Part shown: one piece after another, positions 25,903 to 34,926 of the stretch
How positions within the stretch are numbered: the stretch's first letter is position 1
Layout of the letters: every line of letters starts with the position of its first letter
Assembly (NCBI RefSeq): GCF_000953715.1
Contig: NZ_LN824141.1
Span: 618,676-682,675, forward strand
Direction of reading: 5' to 3'
Origin: Defluviitoga tunisiensis
GTDB lineage: Bacteria; Thermotogota; Thermotogae; Petrotogales; Petrotogaceae
Length of the DNA: 64,000 nucleotides
The notes under the pieces: model-generated
What the model saw: the letters and a program-made list of their open reading frames with translations, nothing else
What the model was told of the DNA's origin: nothing
Databases searched by the model: none
Translations under genes and position numbers: made by a program

Positions 25903-26814
25903 ATGTTAGTTGTATTAATAATAGTAGTGATTTTTCTGATTATTGTGGTATCAATGAGTTTAAAGATTATTAGACCGTATGAAAAGGGACTTATTGAAAG
26001 ATTAGGTAAATTTCATAAAATGGCAGAACCAGGACTTAATTTCATAGTACCTTTTATTGAAAGGCTTATTAAAGTCGATTTGCGAGAAATGTTAATCGAT
26101 GTTCCACCTCAAGAAGTTATAACAAGGGATAACGTCATAGTAACAGTTGATGCAATTATTTACTATGAAATAACCGATGCTTACAGAGTAACATATAATG
26201 TTGCAGAGTTTATTCCTGCCGCTATAAAATTAGCTCAGACAAACTTGAGAAATGTTATAGGAGAATTAGAATTAGATCAAACCTTAACCTCAAGGGAGAG
26301 AATAAATACAAAATTAAGAGAAGTATTAGATGAGGCTACTGATAAGTGGGGAGTCAGGATAACCAGAGTCGAAATCAAAAAAATAGATCCGCCTCAGGAT
26401 ATAATGGAAGCAATGAGTAAGCAGATGAAGGCAGAGAGAACTAAAAGGGCTGTAATTTTAGAGGCAGAAGGTTATAGGGAGGCAGAAATAACAAAAGCTG
26501 AGGGAGATAGAAATGCAGCAATATTAAGAGCAGAGGGAGAGGCTGAATCAGTTAAGAAAATAGCAGAAGCAGAGAAATTCAAACTTAGTACTGAAGCGGA
26601 CGGTGAAGCAGAAGCCATCTCAAAGGTTTTTGAAGCAATACATAAAGGTCATCCTACAAATGAACTTATTGCCATAAGGTATTTAGAGTCTTTGAAGGCA
26701 ATCTCTGATGGAAAAGCGACTAAAATATTTATGCCATATGAAATTTCTAGTATTTTAAGTACTGTAGCGGGAATAGCAGAAATTTCTAAAGATAATATTT
26801 CTGAAGGTAACTAA
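25903..26814 (+). CDS. SPFH/band 7 (stomatin-like, QmcA type) protein
   Basis: A 303-residue protein with one N-terminal membrane helix, an SPFH domain beginning IIRPYEKGLIERLGKF and including VDLREMLIDVPPQEVITRDN, and a long Ala/Glu coiled coil (about 175-240; repeats of AEGYREAEITKAEG type). It forms membrane microdomain scaffolds with NfeD. Ribosome binding site AGGGGGG, ATG start. The NfeD-SPFH order is the usual operon. Confidence 0.93.
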   Translation: MLVVLIIVVIFLIIVVSMSLKIIRPYEKGLIERLGKFHKMAEPGLNFIVPFIERLIKVDLREMLIDVPPQEVITRDNVIVTVDAIIYYEITDAYRVTYNVAEFIPAAIKLAQTNLRNVIGELELDQTLTSRERINTKLREVLDEATDKWGVRITRVEIKKIDPPQDIMEAMSKQMKAERTKRAVILEAEGYREAEITKAEGDRNAAILRAEGEAESVKKIAEAEKFKLSTEADGEAEAISKVFEAIHKGHPTNELIAIRYLESLKAISDGKATKIFMPYEISSILSTVAGIAEISKDNISEGN

Positions 26815-26831
26815 AACGTAAAGAGGTAAAT

Positions 26832-27353
26832 ATGATTTTTTTAGAGATTTTATTGCTCAATACAATAGCAATCATATCTGCTTTTTATATTATTAAATTT
26901 CTTATTTTAAGAAATTATCAAATTTTTGCTTTTATTCAATTATTTAATATATACGGAGCAATGTCTTTTGTTCTTTTATTTTCATATTTAAGGTTCTTAA
27001 CAGGTTATATAATAGTTCTTGAGTTGCTTACTTTTCTCGTTTTACTGTTCTTTTATATTAGGGCATTTGATGCAGCAAATAAAAAGTATCATGAAAGATT
27101 TAAAGTTATAATCTTATCGTTTGGTTATACCAAAAAGACTTATTTCAATAACTTCTTATCAAAAAAAATATTAGCAAGAGGGTTCGAAGCTTATCTTGTA
27201 GGTTTAGGCTTTTGTTATTTAGTGAATAAATTGTTTTCTTTGCTATATTGGCCTTTGAATCCCGCAATTGCAGTGATACCTTCGATCTTATTTTTTTTAG
27301 CTTCTGTTATTAAAGTAAGTAAAAATAACAAAGTATATAAATTTTTAATATAG
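26832..27353 (+). CDS. Uncharacterised membrane protein
   Basis: A 173-residue protein with about five hydrophobic segments, a central basic loop (RAFDAANKKYHERFK) and no motif I recognise. It follows the SPFH gene by 17 bp, so it may be part of the same membrane-domain unit. AAGAGGTAAAT precedes the ATG. Confidence 0.7.
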   Translation: MIFLEILLLNTIAIISAFYIIKFLILRNYQIFAFIQLFNIYGAMSFVLLFSYLRFLTGYIIVLELLTFLVLLFFYIRAFDAANKKYHERFKVIILSFGYTKKTYFNNFLSKKILARGFEAYLVGLGFCYLVNKLFSLLYWPLNPAIAVIPSILFFLASVIKVSKNNKVYKFLI

Positions 27354-27374
27354 ACTAAATAATAAAATGTTAAA

Positions 27375-27391
27375 ATACCCATAGGGGGTAT
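27375..27391. promoter_or_regulatory. Candidate CsoR/CstR-family operator
   Basis: ATACCCATAGGGGGTAT is an inverted repeat (ATACCC/GGGTAT) with a G-rich centre, like the operators of CsoR-family copper or persulfide repressors. It lies 67 bp before the protein disulfide oxidoreductase start. A TATAAT at 27424-27429 follows. No repressor gene is adjacent. Confidence 0.35.
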
Positions 27392-27457
27392 ATTAAATCT
27401 AAAAAATGATAAATTACAAAAATTATAATGTAGATAAAACACTCGGAGGTTTAAAAA

Positions 27458-28129
27458 ATGGAGAAATTATTAGATAAAGAAACACGAATTAAGGTACAAG
27501 AAATTCTGGAAAACATGGAAGACAATGTTCAGTTAGTTCTAATTAAAGGTAATAATGATTATTCTGAAATTTTAGAACAATTATTGTTGGAATTGACAGA
27601 ATTAAATGATTTGATTGATGTTAAAGTTTTTTCAGCAGATTCCTTTGATTACGATACGTATGAAGTAGAGAAAGATTTACTTCCTGCAATGTTCATTCTT
27701 GATAGCGAAGGTATCGATTATGGAATAAGGTTTTATGGAGTGCCTGGAGGACACGAGTTTATCACATTGTTACAAGATATTTTAATTGTATCTACCAAAA
27801 AAATTATGGATTTTAGTGAAGATAACATCGAAAAAATAAAAAGTATAGATAAGGAAATTAGAATTAGAGTTTTTGTTACTCCTACCTGTCCTTATTGTCC
27901 AAGAGCTGTGTTAGCTGCACATCAAACAGCAGTCATTAACTCAAACATAATTGGAGAAATGATAGAGGCAAACGAATTTGAAGAATTATCTGTAAAATAT
28001 GATATTAAATCTGTGCCTCATACTGTAATTGAGGTAAAAGAAAATGGGATATGGGTAATGAAAAACGAATTTATTGGCGCTTATCCTCAAAATAACTATA
28101 TTCTTGAAGTTCTAAAAGCCATAGAATAA
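27458..28129 (+). CDS. Protein disulfide oxidoreductase (glutaredoxin-like, two thioredoxin folds)
   Basis: A 223-residue PDO typical of thermophiles, built from two thioredoxin folds. Only the C-terminal half has a redox site, CPYC at residues 144-147 (TPTCPYCPRA) with the cis-proline segment KSVPHTV. The N-terminal half lacks CxxC and so has only a structural or regulatory role. It is probably reduced by the thioredoxin reductase encoded next, and acts on intracellular disulfides. GGAGG before ATG. Upstream is the CsoR-like inverted repeat. Confidence 0.9.
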   Translation: MEKLLDKETRIKVQEILENMEDNVQLVLIKGNNDYSEILEQLLLELTELNDLIDVKVFSADSFDYDTYEVEKDLLPAMFILDSEGIDYGIRFYGVPGGHEFITLLQDILIVSTKKIMDFSEDNIEKIKSIDKEIRIRVFVTPTCPYCPRAVLAAHQTAVINSNIIGEMIEANEFEELSVKYDIKSVPHTVIEVKENGIWVMKNEFIGAYPQNNYILEVLKAIE

Positions 28130-28210
28130 TAAAACAGAGTGCATCAACTACATTAACAATTATTAAGGTTAAAATGAATAAAACTTGTTTCTTTGATCTC
28201 ATTTTTATCT

Positions 28211-28239
28211 TTTACAATGTCCGATTTATAACATATATT
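28211..28239 (+). promoter_or_regulatory. Promoter for trxB
   Basis: TTTACA (28211-28216), 17 nt, TATATT (28234-28239), 34 bp before the GTG start at 28273. Good spacing with one mismatch per box. Confidence 0.5.
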
Positions 28240-28272
28240 GTTGTTTTTGTAGGTTAGGAAGGAGGAAGCCCA

Positions 28273-29235
28273 GTGTTTTTTAATGTTGAGTCAGTTAATA
28301 TAAATAATAAAATTAAAGAACAATACGATATAGTAATAATTGGAGGAGGTCCTGCTGGTTTATCTGCAGCTCTTTATGGGGTACAGGGCGGTGTATCTGT
28401 ATTGGTATTAGAAAAAGCCTTAGAAGGGGGACAAATGAATACTACAGATGTAATAGAGAATTACCCAGGCTTTGTGTCAATAAAAGGCCAAGAGCTCTCG
28501 ATGCTTATGAAAGAGCATGCAGAAAAGTTTGGAGCAGAGTTCTATTCTTCAGAAGTGATTAACATGGAGTTTAAAGATGATTTAATACTAACTAATTTGG
28601 ACGATGGTAATACTGTAAAGTCTAGGGTACTTATAGTAGCAAGTGGTTCTAAGCCAAAAAAATTAGGTGTTAAGGGTGAACAAGAATTTACTTCAAAAGG
28701 CGTCTCGTATTGTGCTAGTTGTGATGGACATTTTTTTAAAAACATGAAAGTGGCTGTTGTTGGCGGTGGTAATTCTGCAGTAGAAGAAGCCGTGTACCTT
28801 TCTAATATAGCAAAAGAAGTACACCTAATTCATCGACGAGATAAATTGAGAGCAGATAAATTATATCAAGATAGAGCGTTTTCAAGAGATAATATTAAGT
28901 TTAAATGGAATTCTGTTGTAGAAGAGATAAAAGGAGATTTAAAGGTAAAAAGTTTAGTTATTAGAAATACACTAACCAACGAAGTTTATGAGGAAGAGTT
29001 CGATGGAGTTTTTATTTTTATTGGAATATTACCTGAAACTAGTTTTTTGCCTAAAGGTTTTTTTGAAACTGATGAATATGGATTCATAATTACTGATGAG
29101 ACGATGTTAACTAATATAAATAGGGTTTATGCAGCTGGAGATGTAAGACACAAGGATATCCGACAGATAGTTACTGCTGTTTCTGACGGTGCAATTGCAG
29201 CTTCAAACGCTATTAGGAAATATCTTAATATATAA
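28273..29235 (+). CDS. trxB: Thioredoxin reductase
   Basis: A 320-residue FAD enzyme that transfers electrons from NAD(P)H to thioredoxin-like proteins. FAD motif GGGPAGLSAA, redox site Cys147 and Cys150 (SYCASCDGHFF), NAD(P) motif GGGNSAVEEA and the C-terminal GDVRHKDIRQI are all present. GTG start after GGAAGGAGG. Located next to the PDO gene, its likely electron acceptor. Confidence 0.95.
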   Translation: MFFNVESVNINNKIKEQYDIVIIGGGPAGLSAALYGVQGGVSVLVLEKALEGGQMNTTDVIENYPGFVSIKGQELSMLMKEHAEKFGAEFYSSEVINMEFKDDLILTNLDDGNTVKSRVLIVASGSKPKKLGVKGEQEFTSKGVSYCASCDGHFFKNMKVAVVGGGNSAVEEAVYLSNIAKEVHLIHRRDKLRADKLYQDRAFSRDNIKFKWNSVVEEIKGDLKVKSLVIRNTLTNEVYEEEFDGVFIFIGILPETSFLPKGFFETDEYGFIITDETMLTNINRVYAAGDVRHKDIRQIVTAVSDGAIAASNAIRKYLNI

Positions 29236-29248
29236 CATAAAAATGAAA

Positions 29249-29277
29249 TTGACAAATTAGAAATATAATTGTATAAT
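29249..29277 (+). promoter_or_regulatory. Consensus promoter of rpsO
   Basis: TTGACA (29249-29254), exactly 17 nt, TATAAT (29272-29277): a full sigma-70 consensus. The leader of about 70 nt contains AATTATCC (29305-) and GGAATAATT (29328-), which can pair just before the GCAGGAGG site. This may be an S15 feedback site (inference). Confidence 0.8.
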
Positions 29278-29354
29278 ATAGGAGAACCTTAACTCAGTTT
29301 AGGAATTATCCCTTTACTTGGTTATAGGAATAATTTGCAGGAGGTTTTTGATCG

Positions 29355-29630
29355 ATGTCTAGAGGATTAGAACCAGAAATAAAAGAACAGATCATTCAAG
29401 AATTTCAAATTAGCGATAAGGATACAGGATCTATTGAAGTACAGGTAGCTCTTCTAACCGCAAGAATTAAGCATTTAACTGAACATTTAAAGGAACATCC
29501 AAAAGACTATCATAGTAGGCGTGGTTTGATGACTATGGTTGGAAGAAGAAGAAAGATGTTAAAGTACCTTAAAAAGAACAAACCTTTAGTTTATCAAGAT
29601 ATAGTTACTAAATTGGGAATAAGAGGTTAA
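29355..29630 (+). CDS. rpsO: 30S ribosomal protein S15
   Basis: A 91-residue S15 that binds 16S rRNA helices 20-22. Characteristic blocks are [34 protein letters not shown] and [15 protein letters not shown] after GGAGG. It precedes pnp, the usual bacterial order, with a terminator-like hairpin between them. Confidence 0.97.
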   Translation: MSRGLEPEIKEQIIQEFQISDKDTGSIEVQVALLTARIKHLTEHLKEHPKDYHSRRGLMTMVGRRRKMLKYLKKNKPLVYQDIVTKLGIRG

Positions 29631-29652
29631 ATAAAATTAATCTATAAAAAAG

Positions 29653-29669
29653 CGGGGCTACTAGCTCCG
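29653..29669 (+). terminator. Terminator between rpsO and pnp
   Basis: CGGGGC-TACTA-GCTCCG (one G-U pair) followed by TTTTGTTTTT. The stem is short, so some read-through into pnp is likely. Confidence 0.65.
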
Positions 29670-29747
29670 TTTTGTTTTTATATTTAGCAATAATTACAAA
29701 TTGAAAATATATAATGTATATTGCAAAAACAGAATGGAGGTAAAAAA

Positions 29748-31832
29748 ATGAAAGTATGGGAAAAAGAACTTTTTGGAAGAAAACTGCGATTAGAGTATGG
29801 GAAAGTTGCTAAACAATCGCTAGGATCAGTTGTTTTGACCTATAACCAATCAACTATATTGGTTACAGCTGATGCGGAAGAAGAACCAGTAAAAGGTGGA
29901 GATTTTTTTCCATTGACAGTGGAATTTCAAGAAAAATTTTATGCGGTTGGGAAAATTCCCGGAGGTTTTATAAAAAGAGAAGGAAAACCTAGTGATGAAG
30001 CTATTCTTGCGGCCAGGCTCATTGATAGACCCATAAGACCATTATTTCCTGAAAACTTCTATAACGAAGTACAAGTAATAGTAACAGTTTTTTCAATGCT
30101 AGGTGATGATAGTATTGAAACATGGGGAATAACAGGAGCTTCTCTAGCGTTAAATCTATCGCCAATTCCATTTAACGGTTTAGTAGCAGGTGTAAGAATA
30201 GGATATGTTGATGGACGATTTATAGTTTTTCCAACGCAAGAAGAATTAAAACGATCTAAAATGGATATAGTAGTTGCTGGTACTAAAGAGGCATTAACTA
30301 TGGTGGAAGGAGAAGCTTTGGAAGTTAGTGAAGAAGAGATGGTAAAAGCCTTAATGTTTGCGCAAGATGCAATTAAGGAAATTATAACTTTTGAAGAAGA
30401 GATTTTGTCAGATTTTAATGTTGAAAAATGGGAAATAGAAGAAGAAAGAGTTCCAAAGGAATTTATAGAAGATTATTTATCTCTCATAGATGAATTGGAA
30501 TTAAAGAATGCTTTACTAACTCAAGGAAAAAAGAATAGAGATAAAGCAATTGCTAAGTACAAAGAAGATGTGAAAAGCAAGTTTGAAGAAGAGTTTTTAG
30601 ATAAATGGGGAGAAAGTTTCTACGCTGAAAAATTTTCCTTTTTGAATAAGGCATTTGAAGATAAACTCCAAAAAACAATGAGGGCACTCATTATTAATGA
30701 AAATAGAAGAGTTGATGGTAGGGGTGTAGATGATATCAGGGAGATTAGCTGTGAAGTAGGCTTAATACCAAGAGTTCATGGCTCAGGCCTTTTTACTAGA
30801 GGCGAGACTCAATCTTTAGCTGTTGTAACATTAGGAGCTCCTATGGATGTTCAATTAGTTGATACAATATTTAGTGATGAAGAAAAACGATTTATGCTAC
30901 ATTATAATTTTCCTCCATTCTCTACGGGTGAAGTTAAGAGATTGCGTGGAGTAAGTAGGAGAGAAATTGGTCATGGGCATTTGGCTGAAAGAGCTCATAA
31001 AAATCTCATTCCAAGTGATATGGAATTTCCTTATACAATTAGAGTTGTATCAGAAATATTAGAATCAAATGGTTCTTCTTCAATGGCAAGCGTATGTTCA
31101 GCTTCTCTAGCACTTATGGATGCAGGTGTTCCTATTAAAAAGCATGTTGCTGGTATTGCAATGGGACTTGTTTTCGAGGAAGATAGATTTGTTATTTTGA
31201 CAGATATTTTAGGTATGGAAGATCATTTAGGAGATATGGATTTCAAAGTTGCAGGAACCAGAGAAGGAATAACAGCTTTTCAAATGGATGTTAAAACAAA
31301 CAAAATAGATGAAAGTGTCCTTAAAATTGCTTTAGAAAAAGCAAAAATAGGCAGATTAAAAATATTAGATTTAATGTATAAAACAATTGCTGAACCACGA
31401 AAAGAATTAGCTTCTGAGGTGCCTATAATTAAAGTTATAAATATACCAGTTTCTAAAATAGGAGAAGTAATAGGGCCAAGTGGAAGAGTAATAAAAGAAA
31501 TAAGCGAGATATATGATGTAGAAATATATATTGAGCCCGATGGAAGAGTTAAAGTCAACGGTAGAAATCTTGAAAAAGTAAATGGCGCAGTTAAATATAT
31601 AAAAGATATGACCGAAGAGGTTGAAAGCGGGAAAATTTTTGAAGGAACAGTAAAAAGAGTGGAAAATTATGGCATTTTTGTCGAAGTGTTGCCTGGAAAA
31701 GTTGGTATGCTACACAAATCAAATTTAAAGGACAAACTAGATACCTTTAAGATAGGAGATAAGGTAAAAGTCGAAGTTCTGAGTGTAGAAGAGCAAGGAA
31801 AGTTTCAATTGAAACAGCTTAAAGAAGAATAA
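29748..31832 (+). CDS. pnp: Polyribonucleotide nucleotidyltransferase (PNPase)
   Basis: A 694-residue phosphorolytic 3'-5' exoribonuclease. Two RNase PH domains (the second starts [17 protein letters not shown]), then a KH domain with [12 protein letters not shown], and a C-terminal S1 domain ([20 protein letters not shown]) ending in a short tail. The ATG at 29748 directly follows GGAGGT; the TTG nine codons earlier would lie upstream of that site. Its 3' end is followed by a hairpin and a perfect 46 bp palindrome. Confidence 0.96.
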   Translation: MKVWEKELFGRKLRLEYGKVAKQSLGSVVLTYNQSTILVTADAEEEPVKGGDFFPLTVEFQEKFYAVGKIPGGFIKREGKPSDEAILAARLIDRPIRPLFPENFYNEVQVIVTVFSMLGDDSIETWGITGASLALNLSPIPFNGLVAGVRIGYVDGRFIVFPTQEELKRSKMDIVVAGTKEALTMVEGEALEVSEEEMVKALMFAQDAIKEIITFEEEILSDFNVEKWEIEEERVPKEFIEDYLSLIDELELKNALLTQGKKNRDKAIAKYKEDVKSKFEEEFLDKWGESFYAEKFSFLNKAFEDKLQKTMRALIINENRRVDGRGVDDIREISCEVGLIPRVHGSGLFTRGETQSLAVVTLGAPMDVQLVDTIFSDEEKRFMLHYNFPPFSTGEVKRLRGVSRREIGHGHLAERAHKNLIPSDMEFPYTIRVVSEILESNGSSSMASVCSASLALMDAGVPIKKHVAGIAMGLVFEEDRFVILTDILGMEDHLGDMDFKVAGTREGITAFQMDVKTNKIDESVLKIALEKAKIGRLKILDLMYKTIAEPRKELASEVPIIKVINIPVSKIGEVIGPSGRVIKEISEIYDVEIYIEPDGRVKVNGRNLEKVNGAVKYIKDMTEEVESGKIFEGTVKRVENYGIFVEVLPGKVGMLHKSNLKDKLDTFKIGDKVKVEVLSVEEQGKFQLKQLKEE

Positions 31833-31836
31833 AAAA

Positions 31837-31857
31837 CGTGCGGATTTAAACCGCATG
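31837..31857 (+). terminator. Hairpin after pnp
   Basis: CGTGCGG (31837-31843) can pair with CCGCATG (31851-31857; one G-U), followed by TTTATATT. Its 3' arm overlaps the first bases of the 46 bp palindrome, so the two structures are mutually exclusive at the edge. Confidence 0.5.
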
Positions 31858-31900
31858 TTTATATTAATTATTGCGGTACCGCAATAATTAATATAAACAT
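31855..31900. repeat. Perfect 46 bp palindrome
   Basis: Every base from 31855 to 31900 pairs with its mirror position. The outer arms are ATGTTTATATTAATTATT and its complement, and the centre is GCGGTACCGC with no unpaired loop. It lies between pnp and the M16 peptidase gene, 29 bp before the TTG start. It could be a bidirectional processing or terminator hairpin, or a protein site. Confidence 0.95.
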
Positions 31901-31929
31901 TTAAATAGTTTGAAAAGGGGTAGATAAAT

Positions 31930-33156
31930 TTGTACAAACATGAGAGATTAGACAATGGACTAGATGTAATTTTGGTACAAAGAGAGTCGATGATGAGTGC
32001 ATCAATACTTTTTGGAGTAAAAGTTGGTTCTGCAATGGAAAATGAATCTATTGCTGGTATTTCTCATTTAATAGAACATACAGTTTTTAGAGGTACAGAA
32101 AAAAGAAATAGTGTTCAAATTAAAAATCCAATTGAAGAAGTAGGAGGAGAATTAAATGCCTTTACTTCTAAAAATTTTACAGTATACTTTTCAAAGATTC
32201 CTACTACAAAAGTAAGTGAAGCGATTGATATACTATCTGGGTTAGTTTTCGAACCAAAATTTAGAAGTGAAGATATTGAGCGCGAAAAAAGTATAATATT
32301 AGAAGAAATAGCGTCATATGAAGACGATCCAGGAAGCATAGTTATTGAAAATTTATATCAACATATATTTGATGAGGATTTTGCAAGACCTGTTCTAGGT
32401 TATAGGCAGACAGTTACTAATATCAATTATGATATAATTATAGACTACTATAGTAAATTTTATCACCCTCAAAATGTCTATGTCGTAATAGTAGGTAAAT
32501 TTAATGAAGATAAGGTATTAAATCAACTTAATAGTATTAATTGGTCAAAAAATAATTGTTCAATAAAGAGTGAATTAAAAAGTCCAGAAATAAAAAAAGA
32601 AGATATAAAAATCGAAAGAACAAAAAAGGATCTTTCTTCAAACTATATAGTTCAAGGTTTTATAGCCCCTCCTAAATTAAGTAAAGATTATTATGCAACA
32701 CTTATCTTAAATACATTTTTAGGAAGCGGAATGAGTTCACTTTTGTTTTCAAAACTCAGAGAAGAAAGTGCCCTGGTGTATGAAGTTGCTTCTCATTATG
32801 AAGCATATCCCTTGAGAGGGTTGTTACTTTTTTTTGCTTTATCAAATGATGAAAAAATACCGTTGTTATTAGATAAATTTGAAGAAATTATAATAATGAT
32901 ACAAAATCAAAATAAAATTGGTAAATGGTTTAATTATGGTAAGAATCGACTAATAGGTCAGCTAACTTTAAGTATGGAAAACAATTTATCTGTTGCATTA
33001 ACCATTTTTGATTTATATGTAAATTATGATAAAATTATTACAATGGAAGAGTTTATTAACCAAATTGAAAAAACAGAAATTGAGGATGTTATTAGAGTTG
33101 CAAAAAGTATATCTCAAAGCAACAAATATATATCTTTGCTTTCTCCAGGTATATAA
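31930..33156 (+). CDS. M16 family zinc peptidase
   Basis: A 408-residue insulinase-type peptidase. The inverted zinc motif HLIEH lies at residues 46-50, followed by the VGGELNAFTSKNFTVYF block and the distal glutamate region (REKSIILEEIASYEDDP). The C-terminal half is the inactive substrate-binding domain. The length suits the mitochondrial-processing-peptidase-like bacterial type. TTG start with AAAAGGGG about 10 nt upstream. First gene after pnp in a plus-strand run, and often linked with pnp in bacteria. Confidence 0.92.
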   Translation: MYKHERLDNGLDVILVQRESMMSASILFGVKVGSAMENESIAGISHLIEHTVFRGTEKRNSVQIKNPIEEVGGELNAFTSKNFTVYFSKIPTTKVSEAIDILSGLVFEPKFRSEDIEREKSIILEEIASYEDDPGSIVIENLYQHIFDEDFARPVLGYRQTVTNINYDIIIDYYSKFYHPQNVYVVIVGKFNEDKVLNQLNSINWSKNNCSIKSELKSPEIKKEDIKIERTKKDLSSNYIVQGFIAPPKLSKDYYATLILNTFLGSGMSSLLFSKLREESALVYEVASHYEAYPLRGLLLFFALSNDEKIPLLLDKFEEIIIMIQNQNKIGKWFNYGKNRLIGQLTLSMENNLSVALTIFDLYVNYDKIITMEEFINQIEKTEIEDVIRVAKSISQSNKYISLLSPGI

Positions 33157-33187
33157 ATCTATTGAATACAAAGGTAGGTAGATTAGA

Positions 33188-34228
33188 ATGAAAAGTGTTC
33201 CTTTCTATGAATTGAAACCTGGTCAAGTCGTCGCAGAAGATGTGTTTAAAGGTTCTACCCTTTTAATTTCTAAAGGTACCGTATTAAGGGCAAGAGATAT
33301 AGAAAGGCTCAAAAATCATGGCATTAAAACAGTTACAGTTTATGATGAAACTGACTTTGTTACCGGTGCAATACAAGAAAAAATTATCGTTCAATTTGAA
33401 GATATACCTTCCTTAGTAGATGAAGAACAATATTCTCAATGGCATGAACAATTTGAAATAGTTAAGGATATCACCTATTTGAAGGAAGATACATCAGAGC
33501 TTGAAGAATTGGTTGAAGATATCTATAAAAAATTTTTAAAAGCTGACGATTTGGTTTTGAACCTTTTTCATTCTATAGGGGAGAAAGCATTAAACGCCCA
33601 TTCAATAAATACAGCAATAATTTCCACGTTAATAGCTTCAAAACTTGATATGCCTGAAATGTTCTTAAACTCATTGTTAAAGACTTGTTTATTGCACGAT
33701 ATTGGATACAGTTTAATAGGTAATAGAGTAATATTTGATTACGACAATTTAGATGATATGACTGTGAGATCGCATATTTTGTCTGCGTATGAGATGCTGA
33801 GAAGTATTCAAAGTAAAATTGGTAAAGATGTGGTAGACTCTGTTTCGACACATCACGAACGTTTTGATGGAAATGGAATATTTATGAAATTAAAGGAAAA
33901 TTCAATAAGCCCGTTAGTTAGAATACTACAAGTGGGGGACGCCTATGATTCTTACATAGAATCAGGTCATTCTCCGTATAATGCTATGAGTTTTCTATTG
34001 AGATATTCTGGTTTGATTTTTGATCCATATTATGTTAGTGTCTTTTTTTCAATTGCAGGCTTATATCCAACTGGAACAGAAGTTATTTTAAATAATGGTA
34101 AAAAAGCTGTAGTCATTCGTAAAGGGAAAACTTCTTCATTTCCAGTAGTTAAATTTGATAACACCATTGTGGAAACTGGAGTAGAATCAGGCTTGTTTAT
34201 AAAAGAAGTTGTTCGAAAAGGAGAATGA
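33188..34228 (+). CDS. Degenerate HD-GYP-type phosphohydrolase
   Basis: A 346-residue protein. The N-terminus (about 1-55) resembles the leader domain often found before HD-GYP domains (ELKPGQVVAEDVFKGSTLL). The HD domain keeps its metal-ligand pattern: an early His in ALNAHSINTA, LLHDIGY, SHIL, THHERFDGNG and the Asp in VGDAYDS. However, the canonical HDxGK has Tyr instead of Lys, and HHExxDGxGYP is broken to GNGIF. Cyclic di-GMP hydrolysis is therefore uncertain, and another phosphohydrolase or binding role is possible. The stop overlaps the next gene by 4 bp (ATGA). Confidence 0.8.
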   Translation: MKSVPFYELKPGQVVAEDVFKGSTLLISKGTVLRARDIERLKNHGIKTVTVYDETDFVTGAIQEKIIVQFEDIPSLVDEEQYSQWHEQFEIVKDITYLKEDTSELEELVEDIYKKFLKADDLVLNLFHSIGEKALNAHSINTAIISTLIASKLDMPEMFLNSLLKTCLLHDIGYSLIGNRVIFDYDNLDDMTVRSHILSAYEMLRSIQSKIGKDVVDSVSTHHERFDGNGIFMKLKENSISPLVRILQVGDAYDSYIESGHSPYNAMSFLLRYSGLIFDPYYVSVFFSIAGLYPTGTEVILNNGKKAVVIRKGKTSSFPVVKFDNTIVETGVESGLFIKEVVRKGE

Positions 34229-34896
34229 ATTTGGATAATAATCTTTCAGAAAGTTTAGAAAATTATCTTAGAGCAGTATATACATTACAAATAGACGGAA
34301 AAGTACCAAGAATAAAAGATATTTCCAAGATGCTCGGGGTCAAAGATGCATCTGCTGCTGAAGCAATTAAGAAATTAGAAAAAGTTGGTTATGTTAAACA
34401 TCAACGTTATGGATACGTTAATTTAACGGATAAAGGTATGTTAGCAGCTGAAAGAGTTTATAGGAGATATATTATTTTAATCGATTTTTTAGTCAATGTT
34501 TTAGGAATAACAAAAGAACAAGCTTATAATTTAGCTTGCGGAATTGAGCATCACATAACCGATAACTTCTATATTGCATTAGATGGACTATTGCTCTTTT
34601 TAAAAAGAAATCCAATAGAATTTAATAAGGCGAAAGAGTTCATTTCAAAGTATCAAAAGGCAATGCCTCATGATTTAAAAACCACGCTTTGGGATTTACA
34701 ACCTTCTGAATCTTGCGAGGTGGTGGATATTTCTGGTGGTGAAAAACAAAGAAAAAATTTGATTAGTAAGGGGACTTCGCCGGGTTTAAGATTAAAAGTA
34801 CTTGCAAAAACGAAAAATTATATAGAAGTATTAGCTAACGAAATGGTAATAAGACTTACAAAAAATGAGGCACAACATGTTGTTGTTAGTGAATAA
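34225..34896 (+). CDS. DtxR/MntR-family metal-dependent regulator
   Basis: A 223-residue regulator. The N-terminal winged helix (SLENYLRAVYTL, VKDASAAEAIKKLEKVGYV) is followed by the metal-binding dimerisation domain (CGIEHHITDNF) and a C-terminal SH3-like FeoA domain (SESCEVVDISGG). It probably senses iron or manganese and represses transport genes. It overlaps the HD gene by 4 bp. No transporter is adjacent, so its targets lie elsewhere. Confidence 0.9.
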   Translation: MNLDNNLSESLENYLRAVYTLQIDGKVPRIKDISKMLGVKDASAAEAIKKLEKVGYVKHQRYGYVNLTDKGMLAAERVYRRYIILIDFLVNVLGITKEQAYNLACGIEHHITDNFYIALDGLLLFLKRNPIEFNKAKEFISKYQKAMPHDLKTTLWDLQPSESCEVVDISGGEKQRKNLISKGTSPGLRLKVLAKTKNYIEVLANEMVIRLTKNEAQHVVVSE

Positions 34897-34926
34897 GTGA
34901 ATTTTTAGTACAAGGAGAGAAAATAT

